Assembly: GCA_002433335.1 (NCBI GenBank) | Contig: DJHY01000084.1 | Span: 1 to 10,913, forward strand | Direction: 5' to 3' | Origin: Rhodospirillaceae bacterium UBA6608 | GTDB taxonomy: Bacteria; Pseudomonadota; Alphaproteobacteria; Rhodospirillales_A; Casp-alpha2 | DNA length: 10,913 bases | Shown here: positions 1 through 7,271 of the stretch, one piece after another | Layout: each line of letters begins with the position of its first letter | How positions within the stretch are numbered: the first letter of the stretch is position 1 | Notes under the pieces: generated by a model | The model's input: only the letters and a program-made list of their open reading frames with translations | What the model was told of the DNA's origin: nothing | Database searches by the model: none | Made by a program: the position numbers and the translations under genes

Positions 1-22
1 CAGAACGTACATGCGCGGAAGC

Positions 23-52
23 TTGCCACCGGTTGAGGGAACTTGCTAGGGT
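23..52 (+). promoter_or_regulatory. Candidate sigma-70-type promoter for the lyase-hydratase unit
   Basis: TTGCCA at 23-28 matches five of six bases of the -35 consensus. An 18-base gap leads to TAGGGT at 47-52, within GCTAGGGTGCGCC, a GC-rich -10 context common in alphaproteobacteria. The match at -10 is only three of six, so this is a tentative reading. It would start transcription near base 59 and leave a leader of about 55 bases before the first gene. Confidence 0.35.
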
Positions 53-113
53 GCGCCGCAACAAACGCCGCCTTTTTCGGTGCGCATTTCAATCAAAATG
101 GAGACCCAAGCCC

Positions 114-998
114 ATGGCCACTTCCGTCCGGCCCCGCCGTTCGATCCTGTACATGCCCGGTTCCAACGCCCGCGCCCTGGAAAAGGGCCGCACGCTGGCC
201 GCCGACGGCCTGATTCTGGATATGGAAGACGCGGTCGCGCCGGATGCGAAACAGACCGCGCGTGACCAGATCACCGCCGCCATCGCCGAGGGCGGATACG
301 GCATGCGCGAACTGATCGTGCGGACCAACGGCCTGGACACCCCCTGGGGCGAGGACGACCTGAAGGCCGCCGCCAAGATGGGCGCCCATGCGGTTCTGCT
401 ACCCAAGGTCGAAAGCAAGGCCATGGTCGATCAGGCGATCGCCATCCTGGACGCCGCCGGCGCGCCCAAGGACCTGCCGATCTGGGCCATGATGGAAACG
501 CCGCTGGGCATGCTGCACGCCGAGGAAATCGCCTTTTCCAGCCCGCGCCTGCAATGTCTGGTGATGGGCACCTCGGACTTGGCCAAGGACCTGCGCGCCC
601 AGCATACGCCGGACCGCATTCCGTTCATCACCTCGCTGGGCCTGTGCCTGCTGGCCGCCCGCGCGGCCAAGATCGCGATCCTCGACGGCGTCCACCTGGA
701 CTTGGCCGATGACGACGGGTTCAAGGCATCCTGCGTACAGGGCCGCGAACTGGGCATGGACGGCAAGACCCTGATCCACCCCAAGACCATCGCCATGGCC
801 AACGAGGCATTCTCACCGTCCGAAGACGAAGTGGCCTGGTCCAAGCGGATTATCGAAGCCCATGCCGAGGCCGAAAAGGAAGGCAAGGGCGTGGTTCTGG
901 TCGACGGCAAGTTGATCGAGAACCTGCACGTCGAAGGTGCTAAGCAGATGGTCGCCATGGCCGATGCCATCGCCGCCATGGAACAGGCCTCGGCCTAA
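114..998 (+). CDS. mcl: Malyl-CoA / beta-methylmalyl-CoA lyase, HpcH/HpaI-CitE family
   Basis: Predicted cytoplasmic 294-residue CoA-ester lyase. In the ethylmalonyl-CoA pathway this enzyme splits beta-methylmalyl-CoA into glyoxylate and propionyl-CoA, and it can act on malyl-CoA. Visible family motifs in order: RSILYMPGSN (9-18), the acidic pair in ILDMEDAV (34-41), VRTNG with Arg70, LPKVES (96-101), METPLGM with Glu128, GTSDLAKD with Asp155, DGVHLDL (191-197) and GKTLIHPK (217-224). Glu128 and Asp155 fit the Mg2+ ligands of the family, and the length is typical. ATG 114 is chosen because homology begins there and GGAG at 100-103 lies 10 bases upstream; the longer in-frame reading to base 33 lacks family character. 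A hydratase gene follows after 37 bases, which strongly suggests the pathway. Another CoA lyase of the same superfamily cannot be excluded from sequence alone. Confidence 0.88.
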   Translation: MATSVRPRRSILYMPGSNARALEKGRTLAADGLILDMEDAVAPDAKQTARDQITAAIAEGGYGMRELIVRTNGLDTPWGEDDLKAAAKMGAHAVLLPKVESKAMVDQAIAILDAAGAPKDLPIWAMMETPLGMLHAEEIAFSSPRLQCLVMGTSDLAKDLRAQHTPDRIPFITSLGLCLLAARAAKIAILDGVHLDLADDDGFKASCVQGRELGMDGKTLIHPKTIAMANEAFSPSEDEVAWSKRIIEAHAEAEKEGKGVVLVDGKLIENLHVEGAKQMVAMADAIAAMEQASA

Positions 999-1035
999 CT
1001 CAACACCAACAACAAGCAGCGGAAAGCCGACGGCC

Positions 1036-2091
1036 ATGAGCGACAAGACCAATCGGGGCAATTTCTTCGAAGACTTCACCCCGGGCCAGATCATCCGCCA
1101 CGCCACCCCGCGCACGGTGACCGAGGGCGAGGTCGCGCTCTACACCGGGCTATACGGCAACCGCTTCGCCCTGCATTCGTCCGACATGTTCGCCATGGCG
1201 CTGGGCTATGAAGGCATGCCGGTCGACGACATGCTGGTGTTCCATATCGTGTTCGGCAAGACGGTGCCCGACGTGTCGCTCAACGCCGTCGCCAACCTGG
1301 GCTATGCCGACGGACGGTTCGGCGAACCGGTTTACCCCGGTGACACCCTGTCCTCGGAATCCGAAGTGATCGGCGTACGCGAGAACTCCAGCGGCAAGAC
1401 CGGCGTGGTCTGGGTCCGGACCACCGGCACCAATCAGCGGGGCGAGGAAGTGTTGTCCTATGTCCGCTGGGTCATGGTCCGTAAACGCGACGAAAGCGCC
1501 GCCGCCCCCGAAGCCGTGGTCCCGGACCTGCCGGGCGCGGTCGCGGCGAGCGACCTGGTCGTTCCCGACAGCCTGAACCTGTCCGCCTATGACGAAGTCG
1601 GCGCCGGAAGCCCCTATTTCTGGGACGATTACGCGGTCGGCGAAAAGATCGACCATGTCGACGGCATGACCCTGGAAGAAGCCGAACATATGCTGGCGAC
1701 GCGGCTGTACCAGAACACGGCCAAGGTCCATTTCGACCTGCATGCCCAAAAGGACGGCCGGTTCGGAAAGCGCCTGATCTACGGCGGCCATATCATTTCC
1801 CTGGCCCGCGGCCTCAGCTTCAACGGCTTGGCCAATACCTTCCACGTCGCCGCCATCAACGGCGGGCGGCATGTCGCGCCGTCGTTCGCGGGCGATACGA
1901 TCTATGCCTGGTCCGAAGTGCTGGATAAGGCCGAAATCCCAGGCCGGGACGACGTCGGCGCCCTGCGCCTGCGCCTGGTCGCGGCCAAGGATCACCCCTG
2001 CAACGGCTTCCCGCTGAAGGGCGAGGACGGCAAGGATCATCCCGCCGTCGTCCTGGATTTCGATATCTGGACCTTGATGCCGCGCGGCTAA
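1036..2091 (+). CDS. mch: Mesaconyl-CoA hydratase (beta-methylmalyl-CoA dehydratase), double MaoC-like
   Basis: Predicted 351-residue hydratase adding water to mesaconyl-CoA to give beta-methylmalyl-CoA, the substrate of the lyase encoded just upstream. It is a tandem hotdog-fold protein. The N-terminal half has GLYGNRFALHSSD (38-50) and YPGDTLSSESEV (100-111). The C-terminal half has TRLYQNTAKVHFD (222-234), IYGGHIISLARGL (248-260) and FAGDTIYAWSEV (284-295). Both halves carry an Asn-x4-His pattern (Asn42/His47 and Asn227/His232) where many MaoC hydratases have Asp-x4-His. A linker rich in Ala and Pro lies near 153-171. The length agrees with characterised mesaconyl-CoA hydratases, about 340-350 residues. 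ATG 1036 is preceded by GGAAAG at 1021-1026; the in-frame extension upstream overlaps the lyase gene and is not plausible. It is probably co-transcribed with the lyase. No clear terminator follows. Confidence 0.88.
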   Translation: MSDKTNRGNFFEDFTPGQIIRHATPRTVTEGEVALYTGLYGNRFALHSSDMFAMALGYEGMPVDDMLVFHIVFGKTVPDVSLNAVANLGYADGRFGEPVYPGDTLSSESEVIGVRENSSGKTGVVWVRTTGTNQRGEEVLSYVRWVMVRKRDESAAAPEAVVPDLPGAVAASDLVVPDSLNLSAYDEVGAGSPYFWDDYAVGEKIDHVDGMTLEEAEHMLATRLYQNTAKVHFDLHAQKDGRFGKRLIYGGHIISLARGLSFNGLANTFHVAAINGGRHVAPSFAGDTIYAWSEVLDKAEIPGRDDVGALRLRLVAAKDHPCNGFPLKGEDGKDHPAVVLDFDIWTLMPRG

Positions 2092-2134
2092 GTTATTAGC
2101 GCAAAAATAAATTCCATAATTTTGACGTAAATCA

Positions 2135-2160
2135 GCGTGATTGTCAGGTTGCTGTCACGC
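2135..2160. repeat. Inverted repeat upstream of the first chemoreceptor
   Basis: GCGTGA at 2135-2140 and TCACGC at 2155-2160 form a perfect dyad with 14 bases between. The outer bases CAGCG and CGCTG add partial symmetry. It ends only five bases before the sigma-54-like promoter, closer than a usual enhancer site. It may be an operator or a weak hairpin; no known consensus was matched. Confidence 0.35.
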
Positions 2161-2164
2161 GCTG

Positions 2165-2181
2165 ATGGCATGTGTCTTGCA
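2165..2181 (+). promoter_or_regulatory. Sigma-54 (-24/-12) promoter for the first chemoreceptor gene
   Basis: The 17 bases ATGGCATGTGTCTTGCA match the RpoN consensus YTGGCACGRNNNTTGCW at all core positions: TGGCA with GG at 2167-2168, and TTGCA with GC at 2179-2180, separated by exactly ten bases. Mismatches lie at the first base, the C after TGGCA and the R position. The predicted start near 2192 gives a leader of about 45 bases. If correct, transcription needs an activating enhancer-binding protein and could respond to nitrogen, motility or respiratory signals. Confidence 0.65.
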
Positions 2182-2204
2182 CAATTCTCTATGCATTTCG
2201 CATT

Positions 2205-2218
2205 TTGACAAAGATCAC
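2205..2218. promoter_or_regulatory. FNR/FixK-like half-palindrome in the first chemoreceptor leader
   Basis: TTGAC-AAAG-ATCAC resembles the anaerobox TTGAT-N4-ATCAA used by FnrL/FixK regulators. Twelve of the fourteen positions fit when C is allowed at the fifth base, and the last base deviates. It lies downstream of the predicted sigma-54 start and before the ribosome site (AAGGA, 2224-2228). Binding there would more likely repress, or it could serve another promoter. It may be chance similarity. Confidence 0.3.
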
Positions 2219-2236
2219 ACTCTAAGGACTCCCCCC

Positions 2237-3967
2237 ATGTCCCTGACCATTCGCCAGAAACTGGCCGCCTGTTTGGCCGGTATCCTCGCCGTTTTCATTC
2301 TTACCGGCGGTTATGAGGTCGTCACTTTGAAGGACGAGCTTGTCACTTTGGAAAAAGCCAAGGGAGACATCGCAAAAGGCTTCAACAAAGTGATGCCCCT
2401 GGAGTTGGTCGTTAAGGATATCCGCTTCCATGCCGTTCAGGTTCAGCAATGGCTGACCGATATCTCCGCGACCCGGGGCATGGACGGGTTGAACGATGGC
2501 TTCGACACAGCCAAGGCGCACCGTGCCGAGTTTGAACAATCGGCAGCCGCAGCTAAGGCGCTCGCAAAGGAATTGAACCTAGGCAACGTCGTCACGGCAA
2601 TTCAGGCCGCGGAAGCCGCCATGCCCGCCTATTACGACCAAGGCGTCGCCATGGCGAAGACCTACATCGAAGGCGGGGCTGAAGCCGGCAACAAGCGTAT
2701 GGGCGAGTTTGATGCCGCCGCGAAGACGATGACCGACGCCGTGGACAAGATCAGCGAGCAGATCAATACGCTCGCGGCGCAAACCGCCGCCGACGCCAAC
2801 CGTATGATGGAACAGATCCACACCAACACATCGGGAAGCGTCGACGTATTTCTGATCGCCGCCGGGATCGCCACCGGCATCGCCATTCTGTTGGCGATCT
2901 ATCTGTCCCGCGTCATTCGGGAACCGATCGACAAGCTGCTGGCGGACCTCGATGCCGTTGCCGACCGCACCAACACCAAGGCGCTGAGCCTGTCGCCCGC
3001 GCGCAAGGACGAATTCGGCCCGGTCGGTAAATCCCTGAGCGAACTTCGGGCTGGTTTGGACGAAGCCGCCGAAATGGCCGCACGCCAGAAAGAAATGGAA
3101 GCCGCGCACAAGAAAGAACGCACCGAAACGATGTTCAATCTGGCGGCGCAGTTCGAATCCAAGGTCGGCGGCGTCGTCGGCCATGTCGGCGAAGCGGCGG
3201 AAAACCTGGGGGCTTCTTCCAGCACCATGTCGGCGGCGGCGGATCAGGCCGGGAATCAGGCCGCTGCCGTGGCCGCGGCCTCGGAACAAGCGGCGGCGAA
3301 CGTGCAAACCGTCGCCTCGGCGGCTGAGGAACTGTCGTCGTCGATCCAGGAAATTTCGCGCCAGGTCGCCGATTCCACCCGCATCTCTTCCGAAGCTGTT
3401 GCCGAGATCGAACAAACGACCGCCATGGTCCAAAGCCTGACCGAAGCCGCCGTGCGGATCGGCGAGGTCGTCAACCTGATCACCGATATCGCCGAGCAGA
3501 CAAACCTGCTGGCCTTGAATGCAACCATCGAAGCCGCCCGTGCGGGCGAAGCCGGTAAAGGCTTTGCCGTGGTCGCGAGCGAGGTCAAGAACCTGGCCAG
3601 CCAGACGGCCCGGGCGACGGATGAAATCAGCACCCAGATCAACGGCATCCAAACAGCGACGAAATCCTCGGCGGAAGCAATTTCCGGCATCAGCGCGACC
3701 ATCGGGCGGATGAACGAAATCACCGCCAACGTCGCCGCCGCGGTCGAAGAACAGGGTGCCGCCACCGCCGAGATCGCCCGCAACGTCGAACAAGCGGCCG
3801 CCGGAACGCAGGAAGTGTCGCTGAACATTCAGGGCGTCACCGCCGCTGTTTCGGAAACCTCGAACGTGGCGCGCGAGATCCAACAGGCCTCATCGGAACT
3901 CAACGCTGAGGCGCACACCCTGCGGCAGTCCGTTAACGACTTCCTGGGCGAAGTCCGCAACGGATAA
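2237..3967 (+). CDS. Methyl-accepting chemotaxis protein 1
   Basis: A 576-residue inner-membrane chemoreceptor that passes ligand signals to CheA/CheW. Order of parts: first membrane helix about 9-27; helical periplasmic sensor about 28-202, containing [15 protein letters not shown] (67-81), a motif seen in other MCP sensors; second membrane helix about 203-223; HAMP about 224-278 ending in a DEFG motif; then a long methylation and signalling coiled coil to the C terminus. The hairpin tip is clear in [19 protein letters not shown] (420-438), followed by [15 protein letters not shown]. No C-terminal CheR/CheB-docking pentapeptide is present. ATG 2237 has AAGGA (2224-2228) eight bases upstream and starts just before the membrane helix; the extension to 2141 would cross the predicted promoter. 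The ligand cannot be told from sequence. The signalling half is nearly the same as in the next gene. Confidence 0.93.
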   Translation: MSLTIRQKLAACLAGILAVFILTGGYEVVTLKDELVTLEKAKGDIAKGFNKVMPLELVVKDIRFHAVQVQQWLTDISATRGMDGLNDGFDTAKAHRAEFEQSAAAAKALAKELNLGNVVTAIQAAEAAMPAYYDQGVAMAKTYIEGGAEAGNKRMGEFDAAAKTMTDAVDKISEQINTLAAQTAADANRMMEQIHTNTSGSVDVFLIAAGIATGIAILLAIYLSRVIREPIDKLLADLDAVADRTNTKALSLSPARKDEFGPVGKSLSELRAGLDEAAEMAARQKEMEAAHKKERTETMFNLAAQFESKVGGVVGHVGEAAENLGASSSTMSAAADQAGNQAAAVAAASEQAAANVQTVASAAEELSSSIQEISRQVADSTRISSEAVAEIEQTTAMVQSLTEAAVRIGEVVNLITDIAEQTNLLALNATIEAARAGEAGKGFAVVASEVKNLASQTARATDEISTQINGIQTATKSSAEAISGISATIGRMNEITANVAAAVEEQGAATAEIARNVEQAAAGTQEVSLNIQGVTAAVSETSNVAREIQQASSELNAEAHTLRQSVNDFLGEVRNG

Positions 3968-3979
3968 GATCGTTCCGCA

Positions 3980-4037
3980 GGGCAGTTGCTGGAACTGCCC
4001 CGCCCCCTCTACAAAAATGTAGGGATTTGCCCTACAT
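3980..4037 (+). terminator. Two tandem hairpins after the first chemoreceptor gene
   Basis: First hairpin: GGGCAGTT (3980-3987) pairs perfectly with AACTGCCC (3993-4000) around a 5-base loop. Second: ATGTAGGG (4017-4024) pairs with CCCTACAT (4030-4037), also with a 5-base loop, preceded by five A and followed by CTTT. Neither has a long U tract, so termination is plausible but may be weak. The second could instead belong to the leader of the next gene. Confidence 0.5.
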
Positions 4038-4057
4038 CTTTGGGCATATTCCCTTTC

Positions 4058-4063
4058 GATAAT
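4058..4063 (+). promoter_or_regulatory. Candidate -10 element for the second chemoreceptor gene
   Basis: GATAAT matches five of six bases of TATAAT in the AT-rich gap before the second MCP. No convincing -35 lies at 16-18 bases. The local TTCGATAA also partly resembles a flagellar sigma-28 -10 (GCCGATAA), but the matching -35 TAAA is missing. An element upstream of a 6-bp hairpin (4076-4081 with 4089-4094) would place that hairpin in the leader. Confidence 0.3.
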
Positions 4064-4168
4064 GCATATGTAAATGTGCGCTGACACGGCGCACGTCCAG
4101 GGTGTTGCAATGCTGCTCCTTTGCCCGACAGGGTGCGCCTCAACGAGTTAATCCTCGGGGAGGGGGCT

Positions 4169-5851
4169 ATGAACTGGAGCATTCGAAATAAACTGATTTT
4201 AATCGGGCTTTTGTCTGCAATCGCACTAACCGCATTGCAGGGTATTTCCCTTTACGTCAACAAAGAGATTAGTTCCGCCGTCGGCGTCAGCGACCTGACG
4301 AATAAGAAGCTGACCCTTGTCGAAGACATGAAGCGGGCCAATCTGGAGCTGATCCTGGCAGCGATGGATTCCATCATCGACAAGGACGAAGGCCAGATCC
4401 AACCCGAGCGCAAGACGGTCATCGCCGAAAGCTTGACGGCGTTGCGCGAAAAAGGGAAAGCGCTGCTCGACCTTGAAACCGACGCGCCCGCCAAGAAAGC
4501 CCTCACCGACATCATCACCAAGATCGACCCTCTGGCGCAGGGCATCCAAGTCGACCTCAGCCAATTGATCGAGTCAAAGGCTCCGGTCAGCGAATTCGCC
4601 AAGATCGATGACGTGATCGATACCTATGGCGAAGGCATGTCCGAGGCCCTGGCCAAGTTCAGCGAGCACCTGAAGTCCGAGTTCGCCCGGTCGATTTCAG
4701 ACGTTCACACCGCCCTCGACACCTCATTCAAAGGTGGGCTCGCCGCATATGCAGTGGCCGTGGCGGTGCTGTCCCTGATCCTGCTTGTGATCGGCAAAGG
4801 CATTATCGGCGGCATCGGCACGATGGCGCGGACGATGCGTGAGTTGGCCAGCGGCAACGAGACCATCGAAGTGCCCGGTGTGGGACGCCATGACGAAATC
4901 GGCGAAATGGCCGATGCCGTCCAGGTGTTCAAGGAAAACGCCGTCGAGGTCCGCAAGCTGAATGAAGACCGCCTTGCCCAGGAAGAACGGGCCGACGAAC
5001 AGCGCCGGGCCACCCTAAACAGCCTAGCCGACGACTTCGACTCCCGCGTCGGCGGCATTGTCGGACACGTCGCACAAGCCGTCGGCGGTTTGGGTCGGTC
5101 ATCCACCACCATGTCGGCGGCGGCGGATCAGGCCGGGAACCAAGCCTCGACCGTTGCGGCGGCATCCGAGGAAGCCGCAGCCAACGTGCAGACCGTTGCC
5201 TCGGCAGCGGAAGAACTGTCCTCGTCGATCCAGGAAATTTCACGACAGGTGGCCGATTCCACCCGCATTTCCTCGGAAGCCGTGGCCGAGATCGAGCAGA
5301 CGACGCAAATGGTGCAGAGCCTGACCGAAGCCGCCGTGCGGATCGGCGAGGTGGTCAACCTGATCACCGACATCGCCGAACAGACCAACCTGCTGGCCCT
5401 GAACGCAACCATTGAAGCAGCCCGCGCGGGCGAAGCCGGCAAAGGATTTGCCGTGGTCGCGGCCGAGGTTAAGAACCTGGCCAGTCAGACCGCCCGGGCG
5501 ACGGACGAAATCAGCTCGCAAATCAACGGCATCCAAACCGCGACGCAATCGTCGGCGGATGCGATTTCGGGTATCAGTGCAACCATTGGGCGGATGAACG
5601 AAATCACCGCCAACGTCGCCGCCGCGGTCGAAGAACAAGGTGCGGCCACCGCCGAGATTGCCCGCAACGTCGAACAGGCTTCGGCAGGGACCCAGGAAGT
5701 TTCGTCGAACATCCAGGGCGTCACCGCCGCCGTGTCGGAGACGGCGGACGTTGCGCGGGAAATTCAACAGGCTGCCGCGGACTTGAACGACCAGGCCCAA
5801 TCCCTTCGTCAATCGGTTACCAGCTTCCTCGAGGAAATTCGGGAGAATTAA
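4169..5851 (+). CDS. Methyl-accepting chemotaxis protein 2
   Basis: A 560-residue inner-membrane chemoreceptor. Order of parts: membrane helix about 8-30; helical periplasmic sensor about 31-188 of the four-helix-bundle kind, unlike that of the first MCP; second membrane helix about 189-213; HAMP about 214-266 with the HDEIGEM signature (241-247); signalling coiled coil to the end with tip [19 protein letters not shown] (404-422). There is no C-terminal docking pentapeptide. ATG 4169 has a GGGGAGGGGG ribosome site (4157-4166) a few bases upstream and begins right before the membrane helix; a TTG start at 4121 is in frame but lacks support. From Thr314 onward the protein aligns without gaps to residues 330-576 of the first MCP, with about 25 differences in 247, so the two likely share array partners while sensing different signals. 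The ligand is unknown. Confidence 0.93.
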   Translation: MNWSIRNKLILIGLLSAIALTALQGISLYVNKEISSAVGVSDLTNKKLTLVEDMKRANLELILAAMDSIIDKDEGQIQPERKTVIAESLTALREKGKALLDLETDAPAKKALTDIITKIDPLAQGIQVDLSQLIESKAPVSEFAKIDDVIDTYGEGMSEALAKFSEHLKSEFARSISDVHTALDTSFKGGLAAYAVAVAVLSLILLVIGKGIIGGIGTMARTMRELASGNETIEVPGVGRHDEIGEMADAVQVFKENAVEVRKLNEDRLAQEERADEQRRATLNSLADDFDSRVGGIVGHVAQAVGGLGRSSTTMSAAADQAGNQASTVAAASEEAAANVQTVASAAEELSSSIQEISRQVADSTRISSEAVAEIEQTTQMVQSLTEAAVRIGEVVNLITDIAEQTNLLALNATIEAARAGEAGKGFAVVAAEVKNLASQTARATDEISSQINGIQTATQSSADAISGISATIGRMNEITANVAAAVEEQGAATAEIARNVEQASAGTQEVSSNIQGVTAAVSETADVAREIQQAAADLNDQAQSLRQSVTSFLEEIREN

Positions 5852-5909
5852 CGAATCAGACCAGTCACGAACCACCTTCAGTGGGGGATTGAATCGGATC
5901 GACGCATAT

Positions 5910-5927
5910 GTAATGTTATAACATTCC
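5910..5927. promoter_or_regulatory. Zur-box-like palindrome upstream of the porin
   Basis: The core AATGTTATAACATT (5912-5925) is a perfect 14-base palindrome. The 18-base form GTAATGTTATAACATTCC differs at two positions from the alphaproteobacterial Zur motif as I recall it, GTAATGTAATAACATTAC. Zur represses genes when zinc is sufficient. The site lies about 140 bases before the porin start and contains a -10-like TATAAC at 5917-5922. The motif is quoted from memory, so the assignment to Zur is an inference; the palindrome itself is certain. Confidence 0.45.
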
Positions 5928-5971
5928 AACAACGCGCTCGGAATGTCCGGATTCGACTGGGACGCCTATAA

Positions 5972-5994
5972 GTGAAAATAATTCTTAATTTCAC
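5972..5994. repeat. 23-base imperfect palindrome before the porin
   Basis: GTGAAAATAA (5972-5981) and TTAATTTCAC (5985-5994) form arms complementary at nine of ten positions around TTC. The AT-rich symmetric form fits a regulator operator better than a terminator. A TATAAG (5967-5972), five of six to a -10 consensus, touches its left edge. It shares 12 of 19 bases with the E. coli Fur box, too few to assign it. Confidence 0.45.
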
Positions 5995-6065
5995 AAAAGC
6001 GTTCGTGTAAACATGACCCGGTTGGGGACTGACTACCAAGGCCTGAACACCATTAAGGGGAAATC

Positions 6066-7201
6066 ATGATTAAGACCAATCAACGCTTCGCTCTCGCGTT
6101 GCTCTCTGCCACGGCTCTTACCGTCGGTAGCTTGGGCTTTTCGGCCGCGCCGGCCGTTGCGGGTTCGATCAAAAACAGCAAGCCGGTGGAACTGACCATC
6201 GGCGGGCAAGTGAACCGGGCATTCCTTTACGTCAACGACGGCGAAGAAGGCATGTACCGCCATGTCGACAACGAAAACAACTCGACGCGGATCTTCCTGG
6301 ACGCTTCCGGCAAGGTCAACGAAACCTGGTCCCTGGGTTCTTCGTTGGTTATGAAGATGCGCTCCAACCCGTCGAACAACATGAGTGCGACGACGGAAAA
6401 TTCCGGCACCGGCAACTTCGAAGAAGAAGTCGCGGAAATTTTCTTCACGCATAGCCAGTTCGGCACCCTGCGCCTGGGTCAGGGCGACACCGCGACCAAC
6501 GGCATTTCCGAAGTGGACCTGTCCGGTACCGGCGTCGCGGGTTATTCGTCCATCGGTGACGTTGCCGGCGGCTTCGCCTTCGTCAACTCGGGACCGGCAC
6601 CCGGTCGACCGCCACCATCGGTGACGCGGCCAACAACCTGGACGGTTTGGATACCGCCGATCGCATCCGCTACGACTCGCCGTCGATCAACGGCTTCAGC
6701 CTGTCGACCAGCTTGCTGGCCGGCGGTGCCGTCGACGCCACGTTGAACTACAGCGCCAACGTCTCCGGCGTGACCGTTCAGGCGGCTGCCGGTTGGTACA
6801 ACAACTCGTCCAATCCGAACAACGACGACGCCTTCGAAGACGGCTTCTCCGGTTCGGTTTCGGCTCTGACCTCGGGCGGCTTCAGCGTCACCCTGGCTGC
6901 GGGCACCAAGTCCGCCGCGACCCAGGGCCGCGACGACCCGATGTTCTTCTACGGCAAGCTCGGCTATCAGGCGAAGCTCAACACCTTGGGCGCCTCGGCC
7001 TTTGCCGTCGACTTCGGTCGTTATGAAGACGCCGCTCAGAACGGTGACAGCCTCGACACCGTCGGCCTGCAGGCCGTTCAGGAACTCGAAGGCACCGGCT
7101 CCAGCGTGTATGTGGCCTATCGCTACCACTCGCTCGACCGCACCGGCTCCGACTTTGACGCGATTCACTCCGTCATGACCGGCGCTTACATCGCCTTCTA
7201 A
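6066..7201 (+). pseudogene. Outer-membrane porin, frameshifted (one base missing near 6591)
   Basis: A general porin forming a beta-barrel pore in the outer membrane. The N-terminal reading begins with a signal peptide (about 1-32, cleavage likely after AVA), then ELTIGGQVNRAFLYVNDG, the usual first strand of alphaproteobacterial porins. It runs in frame to about Ser175 (6588-6590). After that the frame gives proline- and arginine-rich nonsense ending at 6746. The porin sequence continues in another frame from about 6593 (TGTRSTATIGDAANN, then DTADRIRYDSP) to TAA at 7199-7201. It ends in AYIAF, the C-terminal phenylalanine needed for barrel insertion. Restoring one base, for example a third G at 6591-6592, gives a protein of about 378 residues, normal for the family. 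Everything after the shift is well preserved, so this is either a very recent mutation or a sequencing error. The start ATG 6066 has AAGGGGAAA just upstream. Predicted control by the two upstream palindromes is an inference. Confidence 0.87.
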
Positions 7202-7221
7202 GGCGCCAAGGATATTCCTTG

Positions 7222-7260
7222 AAAAGAGACGGGCCCCGCTTGCGGGGCCCGTTTTCTTTT
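7222..7260. terminator. Strong bidirectional rho-independent terminator
   Basis: ACGGGCCCCG (7229-7238) pairs perfectly with CGGGGCCCGT (7243-7252) around CTTG. TTTTCTTTT follows on the plus strand, and AAAAGAG precedes it and provides a T-rich tail on the minus strand. It sits between the ends of the porin and of the convergent transporter gene and can serve both. Confidence 0.93.
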
Positions 7261-7271
7261 ATGTGGCGCGC

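Noticed and set aside
1150..2040. Open frame of 296 codons on the minus strand over the hydratase
   Set aside because: It lies opposite a strongly supported gene and has no recognisable domain.
2579..3883. Long open frame of 434 codons on the minus strand across the first chemoreceptor
   Set aside because: It is antisense to a clear MCP. Its composition follows from the GC-rich codon bias of the real gene, and no family motif or ribosome site was seen.
4121..4168. TTG start 48 bases upstream for the second chemoreceptor
   Set aside because: It adds a charged stretch before the membrane helix and has no ribosome site, while ATG 4169 has a strong purine-rich one.
6647..7201. Separate gene beginning in the second half of the porin
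   Set aside because: The frame continues porin sequence upstream of the apparent start and has no signal peptide, so it is the 3' part of the frameshifted porin.
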